Shown here: positions 25,032-33,876 of the stretch, one piece after another | Position numbering within the stretch: the stretch's first letter is position 1 | How the letters are laid out: each line of letters begins with the position of its first letter | Source: Elusimicrobia bacterium RIFCSPLOWO2_02_FULL_39_32 | GTDB lineage: Bacteria; Elusimicrobiota; Elusimicrobia; 2-02-FULL-39-32 | DNA length: 35,679 bases | Reading direction: 5' to 3' | Assembly (NCBI GenBank): GCA_001800135.1 | Contig: MGUU01000026.1 | Location: forward strand, 1-35,679 | Program-made: the position numbers and the translations under genes | Notes under the pieces: model-generated | Seen by the model: only the letters and a program-made list of their open reading frames with translations | The model's database searches: none | Told to the model about the DNA's origin: nothing

Positions 25032-26180
25032 CTAATCACCAATCAGTCTTGGCCGACGACGCAAAAAAGCGGGTTTTTTTAAACTCTCCAAATCAATGCC
25101 ATGATTAAAATTCTTATGCTCCAGCTCATTTTCCTGGTCATCCTGAGGCGGTTCCTGCAATTTCTTATGTTCAACCACTCTCCTATCCCTAAATGAGTTA
25201 ATTGTTTTTTGCGCTGGGATACCTGTGGCGATCACAGTAATACGAATAGAATCATCTAAAGTATCTTCAGAGCCTAAACCGCCAAAGACTCTTGCGTCCG
25301 GAGAAACCGCAGAGTAGATAAAGTTCATCGCATCCCGCACTTCGTGCATGGTGACTGTTCTTCTTTTACCAGAAATATTAACCAAGAGTCCCTTTGCCCC
25401 ATTGATCGAAACATTTTCTAAAAGAGGACTATCTATCGCTTGCTGGGCAGCGCGAATGGCTCGATCTTTGCCGGAAGCCTCTCCAATTCCCATTAAAGCC
25501 ACTCCTGCATTAGCCATCAGGGCTCTTACATTCGCAAAATCCATATTCACTTCCTGCGGACGGGTAATCACGTCAGATATCGCTTGCACTGCTTTACGCA
25601 AAACATCATCCACAATTCTAAAACAATCTTCCCAAGGGGTATTTTGTTCCACAACAGAAAATAAACGATCATTGGGAATAACAACCAAAGTATCTGTAAA
25701 TTGGCGCATATTCCCAATACCAGATTCAGCCTGATGCGCCCTTGCCCTGCCTTCAAACTCAAAGGGTCTGGTTACCACCCCTACAGTTAAAATCCCTAAT
25801 TCCCTTGCAAGTTTCGCCACAATAGGAGCAGCGCCTGTGCCAGTGCCGCCCCCCATTCCAGCAGTGATGAAAACCATGTCAGCTCCAGTTAAAACATTTC
25901 TTAAATCCTCTTCGCTTTCTAAAGCTGCTGCATTGCCTTTTTCTGGATCCCCGCCCACCCCTAATCCTTTAGTTAATTTAGATCCTAACTGCAGACGCAT
26001 TGGCGCTAAAGAGGAATGCCTTAGCCATTGCGCATCTGTATTAGCTGCTATGAATTCCACATTCTTAATTTCACTCTGGATCATGCGGTTCACAGCATTT
26101 CCGCCTCCACCGCCTACTCCAATAACTCGTAAAACCGCAGGTTGATCTGTAAACTCTTCAGAAAATTTTATTTTAACCAT
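25032..26180 (-). CDS. ftsZ: Cell division GTPase FtsZ
   Basis: FtsZ is the tubulin-like GTPase that builds the division ring at midcell. The 382-residue protein has VIGVGGGGGNAVNRM, the GTP loop GGGTGTGAAPIVAKLAR, NDRLFSV and the T7-loop region NMDFANVRALMANAGVALMG. A variable acidic linker (about 330-365) is followed by the C-terminal peptide LKKPAFLRRR, the docking site for FtsA and other partners. Its ATG overlaps the ftsA stop by one base (TAATG), coupling the two. Confidence 0.97.
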   Translation of the reverse strand: MVKIKFSEEFTDQPAVLRVIGVGGGGGNAVNRMIQSEIKNVEFIAANTDAQWLRHSSLAPMRLQLGSKLTKGLGVGGDPEKGNAAALESEEDLRNVLTGADMVFITAGMGGGTGTGAAPIVAKLARELGILTVGVVTRPFEFEGRARAHQAESGIGNMRQFTDTLVVIPNDRLFSVVEQNTPWEDCFRIVDDVLRKAVQAISDVITRPQEVNMDFANVRALMANAGVALMGIGEASGKDRAIRAAQQAIDSPLLENVSINGAKGLLVNISGKRRTVTMHEVRDAMNFIYSAVSPDARVFGGLGSEDTLDDSIRITVIATGIPAQKTINSFRDRRVVEHKKLQEPPQDDQENELEHKNFNHGIDLESLKKPAFLRRRPRLIGD

Positions 26181-27406
26181 TAAAGTAACTCATCCAGCCA
26201 GTTCTTAAATTTTTTGTACATAGAAGGCTGGCCTAAAGAACGATTACTTTTTGACCATTCCCCAAAGTGACGATACTTTAAAAGGCCAATCGCAGTGGAA
26301 TAAATTGGATCCATCACAATTTCCGCAGCGCCTTCCACAGACACTGGCCGGCCGCAATGCACATTCATTCTAAAAAGCTCTTCTGCTAATTTATCAATCC
26401 CTGGCAATTTAGAACATCCGCCTGTTAGAATAATTCCGCCTGGAACAACATCCGCATAATTAGATTTTTGAATCTCCTGATGGATCAATTCAAAAATTTC
26501 TTCCATGCGGCTTTGAACAATCTCTGTTAAAGCCCGGATGGAAACTTGTCTGGGAGTGTGCCCATCCACTGCCACAAATTCTATTTTTTCATCTCCTGAA
26601 ACCATGTTAGTCAAAGCCATGCCATATTTCTCTTTTAATCCTTGAGCCATGGCAAAAGAAGTTTTTAAACCATACGCGATATCTTTGGTAATGAGTTCTC
26701 CGCCGATAGGGAGCTCTTTTGCGTAACGCACACTGCCATCAGCATAGATCACAATATTAGTTGTTTGTCCTCCCATGTCTAATAAAGCCACCCCTAAATC
26801 TTTTTCCTCTTCTCCAATCACGCAATCTCCCACGGCAAAAACACCATAGATCAGATCATCGCAGGTAAATCCAGAAAGATTAATTGATTTCACAATATTG
26901 CTTACATGGCTGGAGGAAGCCACTGCAATATGCACATCTACTGATAAATGCGAACCTTCCATCCCCACAGGATCTGCCACCCCTGCTTGTTTATCCACAG
27001 AAAAATCTTGAGGAACTGTATGCAAAATTTCACGATCCGTGGAGAGCTGAATCGCTTTTGCATTCACGATCACATGATCCACATCTTCCTCAGTAATTTC
27101 CTTATCCGTTCGGGAGATATTAATCGCTCCACGATGGTTAAAGGTCTCTATATGAGGGCCGCGAATCCCTACCAAGAGACTTGAGATCGTTTCCTGGGAT
27201 TGTTCTTCTGCCTCCTCTATGGCGCGGGTAATAGCAACTTTTGATTCTGGAATATTGACCACCACCCCGCCTTTTAAACCCCGGCATGGGGCCCGGCCTG
27301 CTCCTAAAATAGTAAGAGCTCCATTTTTTTCATCCCGCTTGCCAATCACAGCAACCGTTTGAGAACTGCCTATATCTAAACCCACAGTAACAATAGATTT
27401 TCCCAT
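26180..27406 (-). CDS. ftsA: Cell division actin-like protein FtsA
   Basis: FtsA anchors FtsZ filaments to the inner membrane. I place the start at 27406 (408 residues): TAAGGAAGGAG lies five bases before this ATG, directly after the ftsQ stop, and the protein then begins GKSIVTVGLDIGSSQTVAV. A longer frame back to 27583 only overlaps ftsQ. Motifs include the phosphate loop above, GLKGGVVVNIPE with the 1C domain, DMGGQTTNIVIY, PIGGELITKDIA and ILTGGCSKLPG. The C-terminal MYKKFKNWLDELL is the amphipathic membrane helix. Confidence 0.96.
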   Translation of the reverse strand: MGKSIVTVGLDIGSSQTVAVIGKRDEKNGALTILGAGRAPCRGLKGGVVVNIPESKVAITRAIEEAEEQSQETISSLLVGIRGPHIETFNHRGAINISRTDKEITEEDVDHVIVNAKAIQLSTDREILHTVPQDFSVDKQAGVADPVGMEGSHLSVDVHIAVASSSHVSNIVKSINLSGFTCDDLIYGVFAVGDCVIGEEEKDLGVALLDMGGQTTNIVIYADGSVRYAKELPIGGELITKDIAYGLKTSFAMAQGLKEKYGMALTNMVSGDEKIEFVAVDGHTPRQVSIRALTEIVQSRMEEIFELIHQEIQKSNYADVVPGGIILTGGCSKLPGIDKLAEELFRMNVHCGRPVSVEGAAEIVMDPIYSTAIGLLKYRHFGEWSKSNRSLGQPSMYKKFKNWLDELL

Positions 27407-27417
27407 AAGCTCCTTCC

Positions 27418-28320
27418 TTAATGAAGTAAAGTTTTCTCCTGTAATGTTTGCGTAAATTCCATGGGCCGCACAATCACCCGGCCAACCACCTCTTTTTGAT
27501 TCAATACTACAGGAGTTTCTTGCGGAACTCCTCTTAAGTTCACAGTTTCTGCTTGCATGGATTTTATCCTTAAATCTTTCCAAACCACTTCTAGGGCATT
27601 CCTCTTTTCAGCAAAAGTTTTTTCTTCAAAAATTCCCCAAAAAATCTCCGTAGAACGCCCTGCCTCGGAAGGCTCTAATAGTTCTGCTGTAAGTTCTCCC
27701 CACTGATTCACTCTTATTTTTTTTAAAGAGATAGGAGAAATTTGAAGTTCCTCAGACCCTTTTTCTTTAAACCAAAGTTTTATAAATTGAAGAGTGGGAG
27801 TTAAAGAATTTAAATTTGGCAATTCAATTTCAGGCACAAAGCTTTTTTCTAAAAATTCTCCTGAAAAAAAAATCCCTTCCTCATCCACATAACGAACCTG
27901 CCCATTTTTTTCTTTTAAACTCAAAACGACTTTAGCCACTGGTTTTCTTAAACGATATTCCAGGATGACCCGATCAGGAAAAAAGCGTTTAAACTTCACA
28001 GTTTGGATTTGAGGAACATTATTTTTTATCTGTCTAACGATCTTCCTTGAAGAAAAATTTAAGATAGATTTTCCTTTTAAATGCGCGATTTGGTTAAAAA
28101 TTTTTGAGGATAAAATTCCTTCTTGAGGCTTAACCTCTACTGATTTAATAATAAAAGTTTCCAGTTTTGAAATTCTATGCCATGTAAAGATGAGACCTAA
28201 AAGCACAGAACTGAAAGCTAAACTTTTAAATGACCTATAAAAAAGATGCGCCCAACCTCTCCATCTGGCAGATCGGATTTTGGTTCTTAAAATAACCTTT
28301 TGTTTACGATGTCTTTCCAT
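27418..28320 (-). CDS. ftsQ: Cell division protein FtsQ
   Basis: FtsQ is a bitopic divisome protein linking early and late components. The 300-residue protein has a basic cytoplasmic N-terminus, one membrane helix (about 34-50), a POTRA domain (about 57-125; FIIKSVEVKP through FPDRVILEYRLRKPVAKV) and the beta domain with YVDEEGIFFS. Family sequences diverge strongly, so position between ddl and ftsA gives much of the confidence. It starts 17 bases inside ddl and ends 11 bases before ftsA. Confidence 0.92.
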   Translation of the reverse strand: MERHRKQKVILRTKIRSARWRGWAHLFYRSFKSLAFSSVLLGLIFTWHRISKLETFIIKSVEVKPQEGILSSKIFNQIAHLKGKSILNFSSRKIVRQIKNNVPQIQTVKFKRFFPDRVILEYRLRKPVAKVVLSLKEKNGQVRYVDEEGIFFSGEFLEKSFVPEIELPNLNSLTPTLQFIKLWFKEKGSEELQISPISLKKIRVNQWGELTAELLEPSEAGRSTEIFWGIFEEKTFAEKRNALEVVWKDLRIKSMQAETVNLRGVPQETPVVLNQKEVVGRVIVRPMEFTQTLQEKTLLH

Positions 28321-29227
28321 CTGCTATAGAATGTTTAACCATCTTAAGGATCGTCCCTGGAAAATCTAAACCAGCAGCCTTTGCCGCTTCCGGATATAAA
28401 GAGGTTTCAGTCATCCCTGGGATTGAATTTAACTCTAAAATCCATGGCTTATTTTTTTTGTCCACTATAAAATCAACTCTAGAAAAAGCCCTACATCCTA
28501 AAACGCAATGCGCTTCGTAAGCTAATTCTGAAACTTCTCTGACGCAACTATTAGAAAGTCTAGCGGGAATAAGGTGCTGAGACATTCCTATTTCGTACTT
28601 GGAGGCATAATCATAAAAATCATGTTTTGGAATAATCTCAATCAGAGGCAATACTTTTTTCCCAAGAATCGGCGCTGTGATCTCTTTACCCGCAACAAAT
28701 TCCTCTATCAAAGCCTGTTTGGAATATTTTAAGGCTTGAGCGACCGCTTTTTTTAAGTCAGGCTCTTTTTTTACAATCGCTATTCCAATGGCTGACCCTC
28801 CCTCATTTGGCTTAACCACAACCGGAAACCTTAAAGAAGATCTGGGAGAACTCACCAGTTCGAACCTTGGCGTCGGCAGCCCTGATTCTTTAAAAATAAT
28901 CTTAGAATGCGCTTTATTCATGGAGAGAGCGCTGGCAAGAACTCCAGAGCCTGAGTAAGGGATTCCCATGATTTCGCACAAACCTTGCACAGTTCCATCT
29001 TCCCCAAACTTGCCATGCAATGCAATAAAACAAAAACCAATTTTTTCTTTTTTTAGTTTTTCCGGCAAATCATGGTTTAACTCTATCCCCACAGCATCTA
29101 AACTAAGATCTTTAAAAGCTTTCAGAACGCTAATGCCTGTGCGTCTGGAAATTTCCGCTTCTTCCGACCAGCCGCCATAAAGAACAGCAATTCGTTTTTT
29201 TTGTAGCCAGAGAACTGTTGAATCCAT
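28304..29227 (-). CDS. ddl: D-alanine--D-alanine ligase
   Basis: Ddl makes the D-Ala-D-Ala dipeptide for peptidoglycan, using ATP. The 307-residue ATP-grasp protein has AVLYGGWSEEAEISRRTG, FIALHGKFGEDGTVQG, GIPYSGSGVLASALSMNK, PVVVKPNEGGSAIGI, EEFVAGKEITAPIL and the metal/product loop LELNSIPGMTETS. It is the short DdlB-like form usual in division clusters. It follows murB by 31 bases. Confidence 0.96.
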   Translation of the reverse strand: MDSTVLWLQKKRIAVLYGGWSEEAEISRRTGISVLKAFKDLSLDAVGIELNHDLPEKLKKEKIGFCFIALHGKFGEDGTVQGLCEIMGIPYSGSGVLASALSMNKAHSKIIFKESGLPTPRFELVSSPRSSLRFPVVVKPNEGGSAIGIAIVKKEPDLKKAVAQALKYSKQALIEEFVAGKEITAPILGKKVLPLIEIIPKHDFYDYASKYEIGMSQHLIPARLSNSCVREVSELAYEAHCVLGCRAFSRVDFIVDKKNKPWILELNSIPGMTETSLYPEAAKAAGLDFPGTILKMVKHSIADGKTS

Positions 29228-29258
29228 TTAAAGAATTTTTGATCTAAAAATTATTTTC

Positions 29259-30140
29259 TCACTGTCCAACAAACTTAATTTCTGGTTCAAGATGGATTCC
29301 AAATTTTTTCTCTACCACTTGCTGAATTTCAAAGATCAAATCTTTCATCTCCTTGGCTTTAGCCCCGCCCAAGTTTACAATAAAATTAGCATGTTTAGGC
29401 GATACTTGAGCCTGTCCGATTTTAAAGCCTTTTAAACCTGCGTTTTCAATTAATTGAGCTGCAAAATGTCCTTTAGGGTTCTTAAAAATAGAGCCTACGT
29501 TTAAGGTTCCAATAGGCTGCGTTTTTAGACGATATGAAAGAAATTCTTGAACGATTCGAATTATATCATCTTTGTTTTTTTCTTGCAATTGAAGGGTTGC
29601 AAAACAAATGATGGATCCAGCAAGGGAAGAAGAGCGGTATTGAAAATTGATCTGCTTAGAATCTATTTTGTTTTCAATGCCCTGCAAAGAAACTATTTCA
29701 ACTGATTTAACAAGGGTTCCAATTTCTAAATCTCTAGTTCCAGCATTCATCATTAAAGCTCCGCCCACAGTCCCTGGAACCCCAACTAGAGCTTCTGCTC
29801 CCCCAAGCCCTTGTTCCGCGCATTTTTTAATGAGCGTGGGCAAGAATACCCCTGCGCCTGCTCGCGCGCAAGAGCCGCTAAAACTAACCATTTCAAATTC
29901 TCCTAAAAGACGGACTATAAAACCATCCAACCCCTGATCGCTGACTAAGATATTAGATCCTGCCCCAAGAAAAAAAAGCGCCTTTTTTTTAGAATGAGTG
30001 ATGCTCAAAAAAATTTTTAACTGTTCCAAAGAAAAAATTTCCAGATACCACTCTGCTGGACCGCCAATAGCTAAAGTCGTATGTTTAGACATCGGCTCAT
30101 TCTCTTTTACTATGATTCCTAACTCTTCTAATTCTTTCAT
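29259..30140 (-). CDS. murB: UDP-N-acetylenolpyruvoylglucosamine reductase
   Basis: MurB reduces the enolpyruvyl group to give UDP-MurNAc, using FAD and NADPH. The 293-residue protein shows MSKHTTLAIGGPAEW, FAD-binding GAGSNILVSDQGLDGFIV, GVPGTVGGALMMNAG, YRSSSL, the catalytic-Ser region GSIFKNPKGHFAAQLIE and a terminal EPEIKFVG. It is the first gene of the minus-strand block, divergent from bioA over 149 bases. No Shine-Dalgarno precedes the ATG; a possible promoter lies very close, so the transcript may be nearly leaderless. Confidence 0.95.
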   Translation of the reverse strand: MKELEELGIIVKENEPMSKHTTLAIGGPAEWYLEIFSLEQLKIFLSITHSKKKALFFLGAGSNILVSDQGLDGFIVRLLGEFEMVSFSGSCARAGAGVFLPTLIKKCAEQGLGGAEALVGVPGTVGGALMMNAGTRDLEIGTLVKSVEIVSLQGIENKIDSKQINFQYRSSSLAGSIICFATLQLQEKNKDDIIRIVQEFLSYRLKTQPIGTLNVGSIFKNPKGHFAAQLIENAGLKGFKIGQAQVSPKHANFIVNLGGAKAKEMKDLIFEIQQVVEKKFGIHLEPEIKFVGQ

Positions 30141-30149
30141 TAAAAAATG

Positions 30150-30179
30150 ATACTACAAAATAGAAGCTGAATTTTGCAA
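30150..30179 (-). promoter_or_regulatory. murB: Possible murB promoter
   Basis: On the minus strand TTGCAA, an 18-base spacer and TAGTAT resemble a vegetative promoter. The -10 at 30155-30150 would place the start point only a few bases before the murB ATG, predicting a leaderless or near-leaderless mRNA, which fits the missing ribosome site. Matches are partial, so this is a weak call. Confidence 0.3.
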
Positions 30180-30289
30180 TAGTATCTAAAACCATTGAAT
30201 CTCCCTCATATTGCTAGATTTAGGCAAAACCCTAATAAGAGTGTGTCAAAATTTGTTAAAAGCAGGACTTTTTTGTTACTCTTTTTAAG

Positions 30290-31753
30290 ATGGAATCTTT
30301 AGAAAAATTAGATAAAAAATTTATCTGGCATCCTTTTACCCAAAGCAAAGAATGGGAAAAAGAGATTTTTGAATTTCCTGTAGTGATCTCTAAAGGCAAA
30401 GGAGTCTATCTATATGACTCTAGAGGGAAAAAATATATGGATGGCATCTCTTCCCTTTGGGCAAATTTGCACGGACACCAGCACCCGAGCCTAGATAAAG
30501 CGCTTTCTAACCAGCTTAAAAAAATTGCTCATTCTACATTTCTTGGGCTTACCCATGAACCCGGCATTCGACTTGCCAAAGAACTGATTGAGGTCGCGCC
30601 TAAAGGACTCACACGGCTCTTTTATTCAGACAATGGCTCCACTGCGGTAGAAGTGGCTTTAAAAATGAGCTATCAATACCAACTTCAAAAAAATAATCTA
30701 AAGAAATCTAAATCTAAAAATCCGAAAAAATTAGAATTTCTGGCTTTAAAAAATTCCTATCATGGAGACACTCTTGGATCTGTCTCTGTAGGCGGCATAG
30801 AGCTTTTTCAAAAAAAATATAAACCTTTACTTTTTAAAACTAATTTTGTCATGTCCCCACATTGTTTAAGATGTCCTTTTAGAAAAAAAAATCTTCCAGC
30901 GATAGAACAACAAGTTTACTCTTATTCCAATCAAAAACCAAAACCAGGAGATTTTAGAGCCCAAACAGCTTGCCATTGGCAATGTTTAAAAGAGGTAGAA
31001 GATGTTTTGAACAAAAAAAATAAAAAAATCATAGCAGGGATCTTAGAGCCCATTGTTCAGGGAGCTGGCGGAATGATCGTCATGCCAGAAGGCTATCTTT
31101 GGGGATTTGCGAATTTATGCAAAAAATATAATGTGCCATGGATTGCGGATGAAGTGGCTGTGGGTTTTGGTAGAACAGGGACCCTATTCGCTTGTGAACA
31201 AGAAAAGGTTACTCCTGATTTTCTTTGTTTAGCCAAAGGAATCAGCGGGGGTTATTTGCCTCTGGCTGCCACAATTACAAAAGAAAAAGTCTATCTTGCC
31301 TTTAAAGCAAAGTATGAAAAATTACAAACCTTTTTTCATGGACACACCTATACAGCAAACCCTCTAGCTTGCGCGGTAAGCCGGGCAAACTTAAAAATTT
31401 TTAAAGAGGAAAAAGTTCTTTCACATATTAAAAAATTAGAAGTTGTTCTTAGCCATCATTTAAAAGAATTGCTTCAACTGCCTCAAGTAGGGCAGGTGAG
31501 ACAAGCAGGCATTATGGCAGGGATTGAACTTGTGCAAGACAAAAAAAGTTTAAAACCTTTTCCCTTATCCCTGCGCGTGGGAAGACAAATATGTTTAAAA
31601 GCCAGAAACAAAGGATTGATCTTAAGACCCTTAGGAGATGTGATTGTGGTCCTGCCCCCCCTTGCAATTAAAGAGAAAGAATTAGTTTTCCTCATGCGTG
31701 GAATTAAACAAACGCTACAGGAATTTTTTGTCTCCCCAAAATTCAGTGTCTAG
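30290..31753 (+). CDS. bioA: DAPA aminotransferase (biotin synthesis)
   Basis: BioA converts 7-keto-8-aminopelargonate to 7,8-diaminopelargonate with S-adenosylmethionine as amino donor. The 487-residue class III PLP aminotransferase starts with the typical DKKFIWHPFTQSKEWE, then YMDGISSLWANLHGH, DNGSTAVEVALKM, IADEVAVGFGRTG, the PLP lysine motif CLAKGISGGYLPLA and FFHGHTYTANPLACA. An insert after about residue 185 holds four Cys in two pairs (HCLRCPF and CHWQCLKE), a feature of some BioA proteins. No other bio gene is adjacent. Divergent from murB. Confidence 0.92.
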   Translation: MESLEKLDKKFIWHPFTQSKEWEKEIFEFPVVISKGKGVYLYDSRGKKYMDGISSLWANLHGHQHPSLDKALSNQLKKIAHSTFLGLTHEPGIRLAKELIEVAPKGLTRLFYSDNGSTAVEVALKMSYQYQLQKNNLKKSKSKNPKKLEFLALKNSYHGDTLGSVSVGGIELFQKKYKPLLFKTNFVMSPHCLRCPFRKKNLPAIEQQVYSYSNQKPKPGDFRAQTACHWQCLKEVEDVLNKKNKKIIAGILEPIVQGAGGMIVMPEGYLWGFANLCKKYNVPWIADEVAVGFGRTGTLFACEQEKVTPDFLCLAKGISGGYLPLAATITKEKVYLAFKAKYEKLQTFFHGHTYTANPLACAVSRANLKIFKEEKVLSHIKKLEVVLSHHLKELLQLPQVGQVRQAGIMAGIELVQDKKSLKPFPLSLRVGRQICLKARNKGLILRPLGDVIVVLPPLAIKEKELVFLMRGIKQTLQEFFVSPKFSV

Positions 31754-31866
31754 TCTGGGAGATTTATTGCCGCCTCCTAGCTATCGAAACCTTACTTGAA
31801 AAGCTATCCCTTGAATAAAAAAATTATCTGCGCTCATGGTTTTTCAGAATTGCTGGGAAACTTTAT

Positions 31867-31901
31867 TAGTGGTTGACAAAAATTGGAACTAGTGGTATAT
31901 C
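31867..31901 (+). promoter_or_regulatory. Promoter for the GAF histidine kinase, with direct repeats
   Basis: TTGACA (31873-31878), a 17-base spacer and TATATC (31896-31901) form a good vegetative promoter, about 50 bases before the kinase ATG. The heptamer TAGTGGT occurs twice, at 31867-31873 and 31890-31896, touching the -35 and the -10. The 23-base spacing is about two helical turns, as expected of a regulator site on one DNA face. The promoter call is good; the operator is a guess. Confidence 0.6.
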
Positions 31902-31954
31902 TAAATAGCTTATGCCTAGAAAGTCATTCTTAAAGATAAGCTAAATTTTCAGCC

Positions 31955-33730
31955 ATGAAAATAAAACCAATCTTTAACCTTGAGGGGAAATATTCCCTCA
32001 TCTCCTTTAGATTTATCATCCTTTTACTTTTAATATTCTTCATGCTTTATGGCCAGCGTGAAGCGAGTCTGCCTCTGGATTTTAATTCTGAGATAATGAA
32101 ATGGATATTAATCATCGCTTCCATTCACATTGGCAGCAATTTTCTCTTATTTTTTATTCCGAACCAATGGATCACAAAAAGTTTATCCGCAGGCTTATTC
32201 TTTTTTGATACGATCCTTATCTCTCTTGCGCTTTACAAAATTCAAGGTTTTGAAAGTGATATTTTCCTGGTTTATTTCCTGGTTGTTTTTATGACTGTGA
32301 TTGCAAGAAAGCCAAGTTTAAGTTTTCTAGTTTCCGGGCTTGCCTGCTTACTTTATGGATTTTTATTTTTAAAAAATCACAGCATAGAAGAACTCATGCA
32401 GCCGGAAGTGATGATTCGGTTTCCACTGCTTTTAGTTGTTGCCTTTTTTTCCTCCATCATTGTCTATGAATCTGAAAAAACAGAATTTAAAGCTGTGTTT
32501 GCCCTTTATGAAATGAGTAAAGCGCTCTTTTCCAAACTTAAATTAGAAAATCTGCTTCCACTTTTAGTAGAACATTCCCTTAAACTGTTAAAGGCAGATG
32601 ATATTTCCATTATGTTATTAGATCAGGATAAAAATCTTTTTCTAGCTGCTGCCACTCCTCAACCTCATTTCCAAAGCAATGAACATAAAAAAACCACTCG
32701 CATGGCTATTGGAGAAAGAGTTGCCGGCAAAGTAGCGGAATGGCAAGAAAGCGTGCTGATTGTAGGCCCTTTAGCAAACGACCCACGATTCTCTGGCATA
32801 GAAAGCAGGGAAGAAATTCATTCTTCTCTTATTTATCCCTTGCTTTCAAAAACAGACATTCTGGGAGTCCTTTGCGCTACCCGCACAAAAAATAAAATTC
32901 CTTTTAATCAATCGGACCAGCAATATGCGGATATTTTTGTCTCTTTAGTTTCTCAAGCGATTGATAATGCCCGGCTTTATCAGGAACTGGAACAAAAAAT
33001 TGAAATGCTGGATAAATCCTACAAACAACTTTCAGATACTCAATACCAGCTGATTCAATCAGAAAAACTATCTGGTATTGGACAATTAGCCGCAGGGGTT
33101 GCTCATGAGCTGAACAATCCTCTCACCTCAGTGATTGGTCTGGTGGACCTTTTATTGAGTGATGAGGGAGAGGATGATCCTTTGCAAAAAAAAGAGGATT
33201 TAAAAATTGTGAGGGAGCAAGCCGTGCAATGCAGCCGGATCATTTCCCATCTCCTTCAATTCTCTAAAAAACATCCTCCTCATAAAGAATTAAGTTCAAT
33301 CAATCAAATTTTGGAAAAAACTTTGACTTTAGTGCAATACAAATTTAAATCTGAAATAAAAATAATTAAGGAGTTAGATGCAACGAACCCTTTGCTGCGG
33401 GTAGATCCTTACCAAATTCAACAGGTTTTTATCAATATTTTAAATAACGCTTATGACGCTCTAAAAGGAAAACTTGAAGCTCAAGTTATGATTAAAACAA
33501 CTGTGGATTCCAATAAAATAAACATTATTTTTAAAGACAATGGGACGGGAATTTCAGAAAGTAACATTCGTAAAATATTCGATCCTTTTTTTACCACCAA
33601 AGAGGTGGGAAAGGGAACAGGATTGGGCTTAAGCGTTTCTTACGGCATCATTAAAGAACATGGAGGCGATATCCTGGTCAATAGTAAGGTTGGCGAAGGA
33701 TCAGAATTCATCATCCAACTTCCCGCGTAA
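31955..33730 (+). CDS. Six-TM GAF-domain sensor histidine kinase
   Basis: This 591-residue kinase has six hydrophobic helices (between about 14 and 171), a GAF domain (about 200-340), a short coiled coil (about 342-370) and the kinase core. The phospho-acceptor is His384 in AAGVAHELNNPLTS, of the NtrB-like HisKA type. ATP-binding boxes are N (INILNNAYDAL), G1 (KDNGTGIS), F (FDPFFTTKEVGKG) and G2 (GTGLGLSVSYGI). There is no periplasmic sensor domain, so the signal is probably membrane-borne or a GAF ligand. The likely receivers are the two REC proteins encoded just downstream. Confidence 0.93.
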   Translation: MKIKPIFNLEGKYSLISFRFIILLLLIFFMLYGQREASLPLDFNSEIMKWILIIASIHIGSNFLLFFIPNQWITKSLSAGLFFFDTILISLALYKIQGFESDIFLVYFLVVFMTVIARKPSLSFLVSGLACLLYGFLFLKNHSIEELMQPEVMIRFPLLLVVAFFSSIIVYESEKTEFKAVFALYEMSKALFSKLKLENLLPLLVEHSLKLLKADDISIMLLDQDKNLFLAAATPQPHFQSNEHKKTTRMAIGERVAGKVAEWQESVLIVGPLANDPRFSGIESREEIHSSLIYPLLSKTDILGVLCATRTKNKIPFNQSDQQYADIFVSLVSQAIDNARLYQELEQKIEMLDKSYKQLSDTQYQLIQSEKLSGIGQLAAGVAHELNNPLTSVIGLVDLLLSDEGEDDPLQKKEDLKIVREQAVQCSRIISHLLQFSKKHPPHKELSSINQILEKTLTLVQYKFKSEIKIIKELDATNPLLRVDPYQIQQVFINILNNAYDALKGKLEAQVMIKTTVDSNKINIIFKDNGTGISESNIRKIFDPFFTTKEVGKGTGLGLSVSYGIIKEHGGDILVNSKVGEGSEFIIQLPA

Positions 33731-33749
33731 TTCCATTGTCCCGCTTCCC

Positions 33750-33778
33750 TTGACAAAAATAGATTCTCGCCCTATACT
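33750..33778 (+). promoter_or_regulatory. Near-consensus promoter for the REC-kinase gene
   Basis: TTGACA (33750-33755), an exact 17-base spacer and TATACT (33773-33778) make a near-perfect vegetative promoter. Transcription should start near 33785, leaving a leader of about 90 bases. The first eleven bases, TTGACAAAAAT, equal those of the promoter before the upstream kinase, so both may respond alike. Confidence 0.8.
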
Positions 33779-33824
33779 TATTTTTAGGTTCACCTCAACG
33801 GAATTTTCCTTCCTAAACTAACCC

Positions 33825-33850
33825 CTTTACAAAGAACATAGTTTGTAAAG
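33825..33850 (+). promoter_or_regulatory. Perfect 9-bp inverted repeat in leader
   Basis: CTTTACAAA (33825-33833) and TTTGTAAAG (33842-33850) are perfect inverted copies with an eight-base gap. The repeat lies downstream of the promoter and ends 15 bases before the AAAGGAG ribosome site of the REC-kinase gene. It could be a regulator site or an RNA hairpin controlling translation. It lacks a T-run, so it is not a terminator. Confidence 0.6.
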
Positions 33851-33876
33851 TGAAAAGTCTGAAAAAAGGAGACAAC

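Noticed and set aside
27407-27583. Longer ftsA frame starting 59 codons upstream
   Set aside because: It overlaps ftsQ, reads unlike any FtsA N-terminus, and the ATG at 27406 has a strong ribosome site and the expected first motif.
30245-30275. BirA-type operator before bioA
   Set aside because: TTTGTTAAAAG and TTTTTTGTTACTC lack the inverted TTAACAA half-site expected of a biotin operator.
33850-33876. GTG start adding nine residues to the receiver-kinase
   Set aside because: The GTG lies in an inverted repeat without a ribosome site, while ATG 33877 has AAAGGAG at good spacing.
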